Assembly (NCBI RefSeq): GCF_030272615.1
Contig: NC_081406.1
Coordinates: 477,116,900 to 477,180,899, forward strand
DNA from: Cryptomeria japonica
Taxonomy: Eukaryota; Streptophyta; Pinopsida; Cupressales; Cupressaceae
Direction: 5' to 3'
DNA length: 64,000 bases
Part shown: positions 36,460-47,740 of the stretch, piece after piece
Numbering within the stretch: position 1 is the first letter of the stretch
Layout of the letters: each line of letters begins with the position of its first letter
Translations under genes and position numbers: made by a program
Notes under the pieces: model-generated
Databases searched by the model: none
Seen by the model: the letters and a program-made list of their open reading frames with translations, nothing else
Told to the model about the DNA's origin: nothing

Positions 36460-38922
36460 CAGAGGCACATGCTCCTTATGACAGACAGTTGACATTATGT
36501 AGTGTGATATTATATAGTCAGCTTGCGGGCCATACTTAGGACAGACAGTCCAATTTTGTACTCTGATATTATTTTGATATATGATATGATATGCATCGAT
36601 ATGATGAGATGCAACGTGTTATGACTTATGTTATTTCCCATGTATGGATGGCGTATGCACTGTTTATTGTGGAATATGTATGGATACATTTTGATGTGTT
36701 TTTGATGCATTTATAATGTGAAATGGATAAAATGTTTGATGTAATGCAAATGTACTAACCAAATGGATGTAGGATGCAGTATATGTGTTTTTCTTGTGGA
36801 GATCGGAGAACTAGACTGAACTGACTGCCCAAACTGAAGGAAGAAATGTTAGTAAGAAGAAATGAGATAGAGGACAGTTAGAGGCGAAGAAAAACTTGCT
36901 TTCACTAATGCACTTTGTAGGTGAGAACTTTTATTTAATGTAGCAAAATGGATGCGTAGCATCATGGCATTGAAGGCCAGAGCTGAAATGCAACCCTTTT
37001 TGCAAAAGACAGACACATCGCACACAAGGAATGAGTGAGGCATCCTAGGGTGCATACATCAAGGGTCGAGGTATTGCAGTGTTCACAAAGAGAACATACT
37101 TATCACAGACACCCGATGATATAGTTGTCCTGGTTTGTAACAAACATTCCACAAACAACAATCACAACAAAAAAGAAAGGGACCATGAACCATCCCGGTC
37201 ACTCTAAATCACTCGGTGACATCATCGAGCAACATAGGAACATGATCAAAGATAAATCAATAAATGATAAGACTCGCTAATTCCAACAAGTCAAACAAAC
37301 ATCTTGATCTTCATTGTCAAAAGTTGAAAGTGTTGATAGGACGATCATGCTGTCTGGTTTCAGGACATGCGCTACCTCGTTTAAGACAGGACATAGTCTG
37401 GTTTCGAGTATACCACACCCTGTATAAGACTCATGATAATGTGCCAAGGATGAACGATATTGATGTTGATTGATTGATATGACAATTTTGATCAGTTTGA
37501 ATGTCTGGTTTGATTGAAAAAGTTCATCTGTGAATGCGTGATTTGCAATAAAGCGTAGTGTGTGATTGCGTGTCGTTGGAGGGATGCTCAGTGATCTGTC
37601 TTATGCACAAAGGGGATATGTTTTTGGATTTTAATGTTTTGAAATTTTTTTGTTCATTTTTTTAGGACTTTATTTGATTTTTAGGGATTTTTTCAGGACT
37701 TTATTTGATTTTTTAAATTTTTTTCAGGACATTTTTCAAATTTTTTGGATTATTTCAAGACGTTATTTGATTTTTAGAGATTTTTTCAGGACATTATATG
37801 ATTTTTAGGGATTTATTCAGGACATTATTTCAATTTTTTTGAATATTTCAGGACATTTTTCAATTTTTAGGGATTTTTTTCAGGACATTTTGCAATTTTT
37901 TATGATTTTTTTCAAGACATTTTTCAATTTTTTATGATTATTTTAGGACATTTTTCAATTTTTATGATTTTGCCCCCAATGTCTAGCAAGGCAAGGAATA
38001 TGACAGGTGAATAAATAGGCTTTCTGAAATGTTGGTGGATAGAGGGAAGACAAGGGCCTTTTATCATGGAGACAATACATATGCAATTTTCAAGGGCTAT
38101 TGCGTGATGGGACAAGAGACTGGATATGACAATATAAAGCAAGAACATGGCATGAGGGACATGTCAAGAGGTTTTTGAAACCATGTTTAAATTTTGCATC
38201 CTTATGTCAGATCAAGATCAAGGAATGAAACAAAGTGTATGGATAGTGATAAGATATGGATAGGATAAGCAAGACCAAGAATGGATAAGGGACATGGACT
38301 AAAGGTCGGGGTAGGCTAAGGGATAGTGGAAAAAAGTTGCAATAAGCTAGGGAATATGGATGAAAGGTTATAATAAGCAAATGGATAAAGACCAAAAGCT
38401 ATGATGGACTAAAAGCTGCAAACAAGATGCATGATGCTCATGAAGATCCTTAGCCTTGTCAAGATCAAAGGTGGAAAGGGAAACTGGACATGAGGGATTA
38501 TAGGATATGAAGGGTAATGACATGGTATGATAGGATAATGAAGGGCAATAGGATATGAAGGAGGAAACCTGCCCCCAAGTGTGGTGTGCAAGAAGTTCAT
38601 AGATTACGCATGATGTCTGTTTGCCAGGTTTTCATCACGATACTTGCCCAAAGTGCTTGTTTGCTAGGTTTTCACCAGTGGATGAATTATTTTTGCTTTA
38701 CTTTTATTTATTTTTTTGTCCTTTTTTTTCTCTTTTTTTTTTTGTGTGTTTTGACTTTTTCAATAGAAGATGGACACATGATAGGGGATGGAAGAAGGAC
38801 TCAAGCGACTTTTTTGTTTGGATAGTAGCCTTGAAAAAAAATGGACCATGACCTTTAAAAGTATACTCAAAGACGTTGGTAGGATAAGGACATGGAAAAT
38901 AAGATGAAACTAAGGCGAGGAT
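36460..38922. other. B: noncoding region between PMD gene and sense ORF
   Basis: I see no gene here. The region holds two islands shared with A (37181-37265 and 38617-38656), several GCCCCCAA motifs, and a T-rich degenerate tandem array at about 37620-37980 built on TTTTTCAGGACATT. A run of AAAGCTA/GGATAAG-type purine-rich sequence lies at 38200-38560. Confidence 0.6.
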
Positions 38923-41832
38923 TTATGCAAAGGATTGGATCAAAGGGATCGAAGGATGGAAAATATGCACTGGATAATGGATAGGGTATTGGAAGAACTG
39001 TGCTTGAGTGGATAGAAATGTTGGCAAGATTGACATTGGCACACACCTTGAGGGGTGATGGACTGATGGAGGAAAGATGTATCTCAGATTGTGAGATTTG
39101 GATGGAGGAATAGCTTGGGATTTGTGGACATAAGGACCCAAAATGGAAGAAGGAGGTGGTGGAGGAATATACTTGGAAAGTTTGGATGGAAGAATAGCAA
39201 TTTTGGATGCCAAGTTGGATATTTCTTTAAGCTTTTGTGCTTCAAGGAGCCGCTTAGGGATCCACATGGTTTTTGATTTTTCATGCTTTTGTGGTTCCTT
39301 GGAGTGCATTGCTTGCACAAGGGATTTAGGAACCCATATATATTTTGACTTTACTTTATTTTTCTCCATGGGCCTTTGTGGCCTTTTGGATTTTTCCTTT
39401 TCGTTATAGATCATATTGTTCTTTGTTTTGACATGTCGATTATATTGGACATGTTGATCCTTGAATACATGCGGGTTGCTAGACCTATGGCGTTTATACT
39501 TGGCATCCAAATTGCTTGGAGGGGGAAAGGAATGCATGGATGGATATGAATGAAATGGACTTCTTTTGGATTGATGAAATTTACTCAAGGATGTGTGCCT
39601 TTGGTGACCTTGCATAAAGGATGAAGGGATATAAGGACCTAAGATGGATGGAAAGTATGATGGGGAAGGGATATGTTTGGATTTTGAAGGGATGTTGGAT
39701 TTAGTAGGGGTACCCACGTCTTGAGAGTGAGTTGTGTAGACATGACCCTTAACATTTTCTTTCATAGTGAGGAGTTCTTTCTTATGGAGATCTACTCCTT
39801 TGCCTTTATGAATATCTTGACTTTTAGGATACTCTTTTCTTTGGGAAGAAGACGCGAGTCCATTATGAGGTGGATATGATATGAGAGAAATGATGAGATC
39901 TTGAAGCGGATCAGATTGCACCAAAGTGGAAGAACCCATTATGCATGTCAAGGGTTCATGAACATCTTGCACTGACACGTTAGAATCATGAAGGAGATTA
40001 GGATCATGAGGGGGACTATGATTGTGTGGTGGACATGGTTCAATGACAGGCTCTTCAAGAGATGGAATGGGAGAAATAATGGGATCATCAAAAGAAATGC
40101 GATCTTGGAGTGGATATGCTAGATTAGGATGTGGAGATGGAGGAACAAGTGAATCTTATGGAGGATCTGAAGGAATAATTTGATCTTGACAAGGAGGAAG
40201 ATCATTGGAATCCTCTTTAAAGGTGCTTTGCTCTTGACTTTTAATGGGATCATCGGAAAGGATGGAACGGATATCTTGATCTTTCTTAGGAAGTGGAATG
40301 TCAATGGGATTTGAAAGGACATTTTTTTCATGAAATGGAAGGGGATCGTTTGGGATTGGATGGATTGGGATATCTTGATCGTGCTCAAGGAATGGAGTGT
40401 CAATAGGACTTTGGATAGGATGGACAAGAATAGGGGAATCATCATGAGTGTCTGGGAACATGGGGTCCTAGTCAACAATTGGATAGGATGATAAGGTTTC
40501 AAGATCTTGATCTTCATCTATTTCAAGACACATTTCTTCATGCTCTAAATTATCCTCTTGACATGGGGTTGGACTTTGGATATGCATGGAGGATTCTGAC
40601 AAGGGCTCAATGTTTTGGGATGAAGGAAATGCACTTTGAACATTTGTGATGGATTCTGACAAGGAATCAATGCTTGAACATGAGGAAGAGGGACTTCGAA
40701 TGGGGTCCTCTAAAATAGGTAATGGCAATAAAGTGCATGGTGGCATTGGGTCTTGTATTTCTGAAACATGACAAGGATGTGCATCATGAATTGGATTATC
40801 TTGGCAATCAATTATGGATAGCCCTTGGATAATTTCATCCTTGGGTGTATTGTTTGATGAGGACAATATGGAAGGTTCTTGTGAAACTTCTAAAGGTTTA
40901 GGGATAGATGCCACTGGAGAGTCAATTTGTTTGTGGGGAGATGAGGCATTGCTAGACATAAGTGTATTATCTTGATCTTCCTCAAAGAACCCACTTGGTA
41001 TTTTCCTTAAGATCATTGCAATAAAGCCACCTTTCTTTCAAGGTTTTGATATAGTTGAATCTGGAATTTGAACTTGTTTGGCAAGGAGTTGGTTCTGATC
41101 TGATGTCATGTTTTGATATTGGACTTGGTTCAATTGTTCTGACATGTTTGAAACTTGGGTTGGTGTGTGCTGCAACCTTTGTTTTTGAATGTTTGGTTGT
41201 GGTTTTTGACATTGATATGTTGATTGAACTTGTTGATATTCCACCATTGGTTGAACTATTTGTGGACATTGTATAGTTGGTTGGACATATTGTTGAAATT
41301 GGACCATTGGTTGTATTGGTTGTATATATTGAACAATTGGTTGAACCATTGGCTGTATTGGTTGAAAATCTAATTGATAGTAAACACCTTCTTGTTCTTG
41401 TTGTGGAGGCATATAATGTTGAAATCGATGTTGTCTCTTTTCTTGAAATTGTTTCATCATCTCTATTTGGGAGAGGAGAGCTGGTATGTCTGATCGTTCA
41501 AGAAGAGATCTTACATCAATTGGCTCAATCTTTGGATTTCGACTTGGAAATTTTTGAAACATTTTGGACATTTGTGATCTATTCTTCTCAATGTTTTTCA
41601 CTCTTTGTTCCAATATCTCCTTTTCTTGAGCTAATTTCTCCTCTAGTTTTTGTATTTGGAGACTTGTTTCATCATAAAAAGTTTGATCGATATTGCCTTG
41701 TTGTTGGGTTGGATATAATTGTGATTGCCTTGGATTAAAATTCAATTGCATTGTCGGTTGATACATCAAACTTTGTTGCATCATTGGTGCTTGGAACCTT
41801 GTTTCAATAGACATGTCACTATGCAAATGCAA
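38923..41832 (-). CDS. B sense ORF: 970-codon P/S/Q-rich protein of unknown function
   Basis: I do not recognise this protein. One minus-strand frame spans 970 codons with three in-frame stops (TGA 41038-41040, TAG 40468-40470, TAA 40156-40158) and no frameshift. Translation may start at 41832 or at the ATG at 41814 (MSIETRFQAPMM). Residues 1-264 are Met/Gln-rich with a coiled coil (LQIQKLEEKLAQEKEILEQ) and Gln/Pro/Val repeats of the IQPMVQ type. The middle is acidic and Ser/Pro/Asp-rich. The last 350 residues are basic and Lys/Ser/His/Pro-rich, with two W-(V/I)-P-K-(S/R)-L motifs and two ILGPY motifs. There is no zinc knuckle and no capsid motif. It occupies the place of gag-pol in A, so a Gag-like nucleic-acid-binding role is possible but unproven. 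Confidence 0.55.
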
Positions 41833-42413
41833 TATTTTTGGAATTTTTCAAGGATAATATATGATATGCAAAATAGATGAAAATGCAATCTATGGAAAGA
41901 ATGCAACCTATGTTTTTGGTTGTTTTCCAAAATTTTGACAAACTTATGAATGCAATTCTAAAAATGAGACCCTTAGGAAATTGAAATGATGTCTAGACCT
42001 CAAAGGACAAAAGGACAAAATAACAATGTCGCCCCTATATGCTTGGATACTAAGCTATGTTTGACCAAATGACATGGATGACAAAAAGACAAAAGTTTGA
42101 TAAGGTCTAGACTTCCTAACAATGACTTAGGGTTTATCAAAGATTTGCATTACTCAAGTATGACAAAACCTAGTTTTGACACTATATGCAAAGGGACAAT
42201 TACTATGCAAATGACCCTAATATGATATGATAATAACCTAAGCTTGATGAAGAGACCTAGGGTGTGCAAATGTGACCTAATGTTATGAGGACAAGGATGC
42301 AAATGCAAATGTATGACAATGTCAACCTAAGACAAAACCTAAGGTTGAATTATGAAATGGTATTACTCTAATGCAAGAGGACACATGCAAATGGATGACC
42401 CTTATTGATATGC
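41833..42413. other. B leader, left part, noncoding
   Basis: This sequence between the sense ORF start and the solo LTR is rich in CCTAA, GACAAA and ATGCAAATG words. It continues at 46287. I see no gene. Confidence 0.5.
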
Positions 42414-44869
42414 AAAGGTGTGAGGCCTCACCTCGACTCAGTCTGACATTCAGTGGATTTTATATTTTAGACTATTATGGATACTTTATTTTGATGCATT
42501 TTGAGACTTAGAACTTATATGATTTCAGGATTTGGATAACATTGCTATGATTTGATTATTCACTTACATGCTTTATGAGATAGAACACTACATGATTGTT
42601 AGATAGGATGATATTGCAATGATAGATGTCGTTATTGAATTTGTAGGACTTTACTCTGAATATAGAACTATGATGTATGTTTAGTTTATGTGAATTGGGA
42701 TGAAATTGCTTATGTGAATTTGCTTGATAAAAGATGTATTCAATCTATGCAGATGAAAATTGTATGCAAGTAATGATGTGTATTGTTATATTATTGAATT
42801 ATATTATATATGGATATTTGGGAGTATTAATGTGTAAATTGAGATGCGCAGGAAATTTACCATGTGACCATGGAAAATTACGGAGAATCAAAACCTAGAC
42901 TTATGTATGTTCGTAAGCCAGGGGTTGTCTATTTGGAGAGACAACACCCCGTTTGTGTTGTATTTTATTCGTAACAGTATATGCTGCATGAGTGTTAAGT
43001 GTTATTTAAATTTATTGTGTAAAAACCACAAGAGACAATTCCATGTTTTATTTTTGTAAAAGTGTTTTATTTGTGTCACTTGACACATGTGTGGATTTAA
43101 ATTTAAATGTTTTATTTGTGTCTCTTGGTGGGAAAGTGTTTAATTATAGTTCTTCTTAAATAAAATAATGTGTTGTCATAAATACTTTGGAATATAATAT
43201 TTGGGGTGGTCAACTTATGTTTGACCCGAAAATAAACTTCAGAGGGGTTTAAAATGGGTTAAATGAACACCTAGGGGTAGTTTAATAGGGTTTCCTAAAG
43301 CCCATAAGGTATACCTAGGGGTTAGGGGTAATTTTAGGCAAGTTTCTACTTTATAATGATCTTTTTAACGCTTTAAAAATTGGCTTTTCTGAGTTGAGCG
43401 AAAATTGAAAATTAGAAGTTAAATATAATCAGGATTTTTCCTTTTGGAATGAGAGTCTTTTTGCATTTTTGCTTTCTTCCTTTTTTTTTGATTTTTTTTA
43501 GAAACTTGTGAGAACTCAGAAAGTGAGCTTCTTAAGAAAGATTTTTGAGAATTGGAGGGTAATCACCCACTCTCCATTTTTGGAGACAGAAGAAAATCTG
43601 AAAAGAAAATAATGTTATGGAATAGAAAAATTGATTAAGGATAGAAGGAAAAAGATTTGTGGATTGGGCAGCTCTTCATCAAATATCATAATACCTTTGG
43701 GCAGATTAAGGTTGGTTTCAGTTATTCTTTTAAATGTCTTCTTCTTGTTTATGTCTGGAAATTGTTGGTGTAAGAAATCTGTGTTCTTGAAAGTTTGTGT
43801 TAGAAAATCTTTTGGTATTTTTGCTTTATGAATTGTTGTGATTTGGGAGTTTTCTCAAGATCTCTTACTCTTGGGAGAGAAGAGGATCTTGAGGGTGGTA
43901 GCAGTGACAACCCTCGAGTGAGAGACTCTCTTTGAGAGCGATCACAAGGGATCTTTGTTGTGACCCTTGCTGCATGGCCTGTTTGTGCAATGGGGGTCAT
44001 AAGGAGGGATATAAGGCTAGAATGCCTTTGGGGTGCATAAGGAATAAGGGGTTGAGATTCTTGATATTATTATTGTGCCATGAGGTGGCTTCTTGTTTAT
44101 TTCATACTTGCAGTTCTCCTCAGGGATTTGGTCCACTACCACCCATTGAAAATGTTCATCACCAAAGTGTGGTGCTGTGAAAGCCAAGTTGGGAATGTGT
44201 CTGGAATATCTGTATGCATTGCTTTCTATGTGTTTGCCTGTTTGTTACCCGTCTAGGAATTGGTTCTCCGAGCTCGGGGGTGGCTACCAGTTAGCCTAGG
44301 TTGGGAGGTGAGCACTTCGTGGTCATATTGTGTTTATCTATTATGCAGGAAAGTCAGGAGAAAGAGAATAGGATCCATGAGAAAGATACAGAAGATTATT
44401 ATTTGAAGATACTTAAATCCAGTTGCAGATAATTGTTTAAATTTGTTATAAAAGTATGCCTCATTCAAAGAAAAGAGAAGCAAGTTGTAAATTATTGAAA
44501 ATAGACTTGAAGTTTTACTGTTGTGGCTATTCAAGAAACATCCTATAAATTGGTAGTATATCTTAGAGCTGTTAAAGAAAGAAAAAGAAAAGCTTGTTTT
44601 ATTCCTACTTCTGGTTTTTAGTAAAAGAAAAGTTATTTTGAGTTGCATGCAAAATCTTCTTGTATTATGGAGAAAAAGAATAGATTTCATTTAAATTTTA
44701 TCTATATTTTACTTGTGGCAAAATAGAAGTTTATTTATGCTGAAAGATCTTAAGTAGTTTAAAGAAAAAAGATGTTTTATGTAAATATTGTATTAGAGGA
44801 AAAAAAATCAATGAAATTCTTTTTATTCCAGAAAAGTATATTGTATTTTAGTTAGCATTGATTTAAAAG

Positions 44870-44872
<3 letters not shown>

Positions 44873-44913
<41 letters not shown>
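44873..44913. repeat. (TA)n microsatellite
   Basis: About 20 TA units in a row inside solo LTR S. Confidence 0.95.
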
Positions 44914-44915
<2 letters not shown>

Positions 44916-45085
44916 CTAAATAAACTTAATGCTTTTTCCCTTTATTATATTAGTTTAAAATCTTTGCATGTAAATCTCCTTTAAAAAATATATATATATA
45001 TATTTATTGAAATATTTTCACCCTTTTAAACTATGATTATAAATTTTATATAAATATAAATATATATATATATAAATATATATAC

Positions 45086-45117
<32 letters not shown>

Positions 45118-45204
45118 TTATATATAATATATTTAAAAAATATATATATATAAATTAAAATTAAAAAAAAAAATGGGGAAATGTTTTTGGGTCCACGCGG
45201 ACCC

Positions 45205-45403
45205 CACTGTGTGTACGCACAGTGAGGGCCGCACGGCGCCCACTGTGTGCACACACAGTGGAGCCGCTTCGGCTTCCACTGTGTGGACACATAGTGGACG
45301 GCCGCGGCCGCCACTGTGTGGCCACACAGTGGGGAGCCGCTAGCGGCGCCCACTGTGTGGACACACAGTGGTGCCGCAGCGCCCACTGTGCGCCCACACA
45401 ATG
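45205..45403. repeat. Array of six 20-bp palindromes, about 36-bp period
   Basis: Six near-perfect palindromes of the form CACTGTGTGNNCACACAGTG start at 45205, 45241, 45277, 45312, 45351 and 45384. They are separated by GC-rich linkers containing GCCGC. The 200-bp block is CG-rich in an AT-rich surrounding and could form a row of hairpins or a protein-binding array. Confidence 0.92.
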
Positions 45404-45816
45404 GCGCCACGGCTCTCCCCGCCTCCAACATCCGAAACCTGCAATAAACAAAAAAACACGGCCGCCCTTGGGGTCTTCGGCCCAGCATGAAAATTTCTCT
45501 GTAAAAAAATAAGGGTTAAACCCTAGCCTGGGTGGGGCTAGGGCAGATGGTTTTTTTTTAAAAAAAAATATGATAATTAGATTTGAAAATACATATATGG
45601 GAAAATAGAACCCTAATTAGGGTTGGGGAAATATGGATTAATATTTAGAAAGATATTATGTTTTTGAATTAGAATTAAAATATTTAAAATATATGTAATA
45701 TATATATATATATGTAACTATATATATATACGGATATATATATATTTATATGTATATATATAAATTTTGGTCATAATTTTGGATTAAGTATTTAATTGTA
45801 AATATATATATATATG

Positions 45817-45849
<33 letters not shown>

Positions 45850-46286
45850 TTATAATTCTGGTTATAATTTGAAGCAAGTAAAGCGAAATAAATAGATTAT
45901 CGGAGGAAGCCTAGCTTTTATAATTTTAAATGTATTTAATAATGTCCCGTGTAATTTAGTTAGAGTATTTAAAATTTAAATTGGATGTTTAGACTATATG
46001 TCTTATTGGAGATTAAATTAATTTTTCCTCTCCTATTCCTTTAGCGTGATTGATTTAATAAGCCTAATGGCTAGGTATCTTGAGGAGATAAAATTTAAAC
46101 CAGTTAATTTTCCGCAAATAATATTTAACAAACTATCGAAGCTTGGTTCATCTCAGAACTAGCTCGAATTTAATAATGGAAATTTCAATAACACTTGTCG
46201 TGTGAGCGAACTTGTTAATTAAATTAGTATGTTTTTAAAAAAAAATTTGTTCCGTTTTTGCCCTAAATTTTGGGCATGACAAAAGG

Positions 46287-47717
46287 AGTATGACCTAGGT
46301 GAAACCTAACCTTGGTAGTTGACAATGAACTTGCAAAATGCAAACCTAGGATGAACCTAAATCTAAGTGACATGAATGTTGAGACAAGCTTTTGAAAAAT
46401 GTTTGACAACCATGTTTGAAGGTGTTTTGAACTCTGTTGAATGAAATACTCTCGTGTTTAACCTTGTTTTGAATCAATTTGTCTTGTTTTTGAAATGAGA
46501 CACAACTCAACTTTTGACAAGTAAAGAAGACAAGATATTTTAACTTAGATGCAAGACAATCATGCTCATTCACACATTTCTTATGGTAGGTAAGGACAGT
46601 AGGTACTTGAGAGGTAGACTCGTTATGAGATTCAAGGAGAATACATAGATGCTTGACCCCACGGGCTCCCCTCCATGGCACTCACTTCTCAGGGCAGCCA
46701 AGCATCAGTCCCCATGGAAATCTCTCCATGGCGAACTTAGTATCTCTTCCAAGTATCCGAACTCCTGCTTCTCAAGCAACTAGAAGGATTTTGGCCTCTA
46801 AATACAAGGTGTTTAATAAGGATTTCTATTCAGCGCTACTCCTTGGTGTCACGCAAGCGTGATTGAGACCCAAGCCCACCAAGATACCAAACAAATGTAG
46901 TCATGCAAGCATGATTTAGACCATGAGGCCCTACTTAGATGTTGATATGAGAAAGAGTCCAAGGGTCATCACTTCCCAAGTAACTACAATTCCCACGTAA
47001 CCCTTCCTTCAAAGCTTTCGCCCATTAGGTATTTATTTATAGTGAGTTAGAATGCCAAGGTACTCTAGTTGTACTCACTTTGGGTTGTTCCCTTCTCACG
47101 ATTGTCACTTGCTTGCAAAAGAAAGCAAATGGTCAGGAAGGCAGGCCCTCTAAAGGTAACAAACAATCCGAGCCATGAGAATTTGGTATCGAAGATCTAG
47201 ATTTCTGATCACCCTAAGAAGGATGAGAGCATACTCTCCTACTCCAATGTCAAACTTGACAATCAAAGCAAACACACGTTCATTCCATCCTACTTAGCAA
47301 TCATACTAGGTGCCTAATTATGAATCACAAACACAAAAGTTCGGTTGGAATACAAGGCAACCTGCAAAATCACTAAGTTAGAAGTTTGATTTGTTTGGTC
47401 TTTGACTAGCGAACCTGCATAAATTTTTTTAGTAGTTTCAATCTTTTTTTGTCTTCGTCACACATAATGCCAAGGTGCTGCATAGAGAATCAGTACCAAA
47501 AAAAAAAGCAGAATGCAAGAAAGAGAATTGAAATTTTTTTTTTTTTTTTTTTACACAAGCGCAAATTGCATTGACACAGGTGCAGATCCCTTTGACACAG
47601 GTGCAAAATGCCTTGACACAAGCGCAGGAGTGTCCAGAAAGCTCTGAGCTGCTCTATTTCTTGAGTTTTTCACCTGCAAACAGCTCAAAAGCACTCAAAA
47701 CATGATTTAGGGGTTAG
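46287..47717. other. B leader, right part, noncoding
   Basis: This is leader sequence between PBS and solo LTR S, with no convincing gene. It includes a T19 run (47534-47552) and the GCGC motif array just beside it. Confidence 0.6.
47553..47630 (-). repeat. ACACARGYGCA array near the B PBS
   Basis: Four units about 21 bp apart: ACACAAGCGCA (47553), ACACAGGTGCA twice, and ACACAAGCGCA (47616), each followed by a short ATTGC-like spacer ending TTG. The orientation is opposite to that of the cluster at 34391-34458. Confidence 0.85.
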
Positions 47718-47735
47718 TTCACGTCGGGTTCACCA
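47718..47735 (-). other. B primer-binding site, tRNA-Trp type
   Basis: On the minus strand TGGTGAACCCGACGTGAA starts five bases after the LTR. It fits the 3' end of plant tRNA-Trp at 18 of 18 positions, judged from memory of that tRNA. Confidence 0.8.
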
Positions 47736-47740
47736 ATTAA

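Larger units (their letters stand above)
42419..46281 (-). mobile_element. S: 3.86-kb solo LTR inserted in B
   Basis: On the plus strand it starts TGTGAGGCCTCACC and ends TTTTGGGCATGACA. The TSD AAAGG is exact (42414-42418 and 46282-46286) and B leader sequence resumes on both sides. With no internal region, PBS or PPT, this is best read as a solo LTR left by recombination. The termini (minus strand TGTCATGCCC...CTCACA) resemble those of G2, so the minus orientation and a chromovirus origin are likely. It holds (TA)n tracts (44873-44913 and several at 44985-45150 and 45690-45850) and a GC-rich palindrome array at 45205-45403. Short open frames here are low complexity. Confidence 0.85.

Noticed and set aside
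41277-41738. Plus-strand Val/Leu-rich frame of 153 codons
   Set aside because: Shadow of the Gln/Met-rich B sense ORF.
45205-45403. CRISPR-like regular spacing
   Set aside because: The repeats are themselves palindromes with short similar linkers in a plant LTR; there are no unique spacers and no cas genes.
45018-45512. Overlapping open frames of 64-156 codons on both strands
   Set aside because: They are translations of the palindrome array and TA tracts; both strands are open because of the repeat, and no protein family fits.
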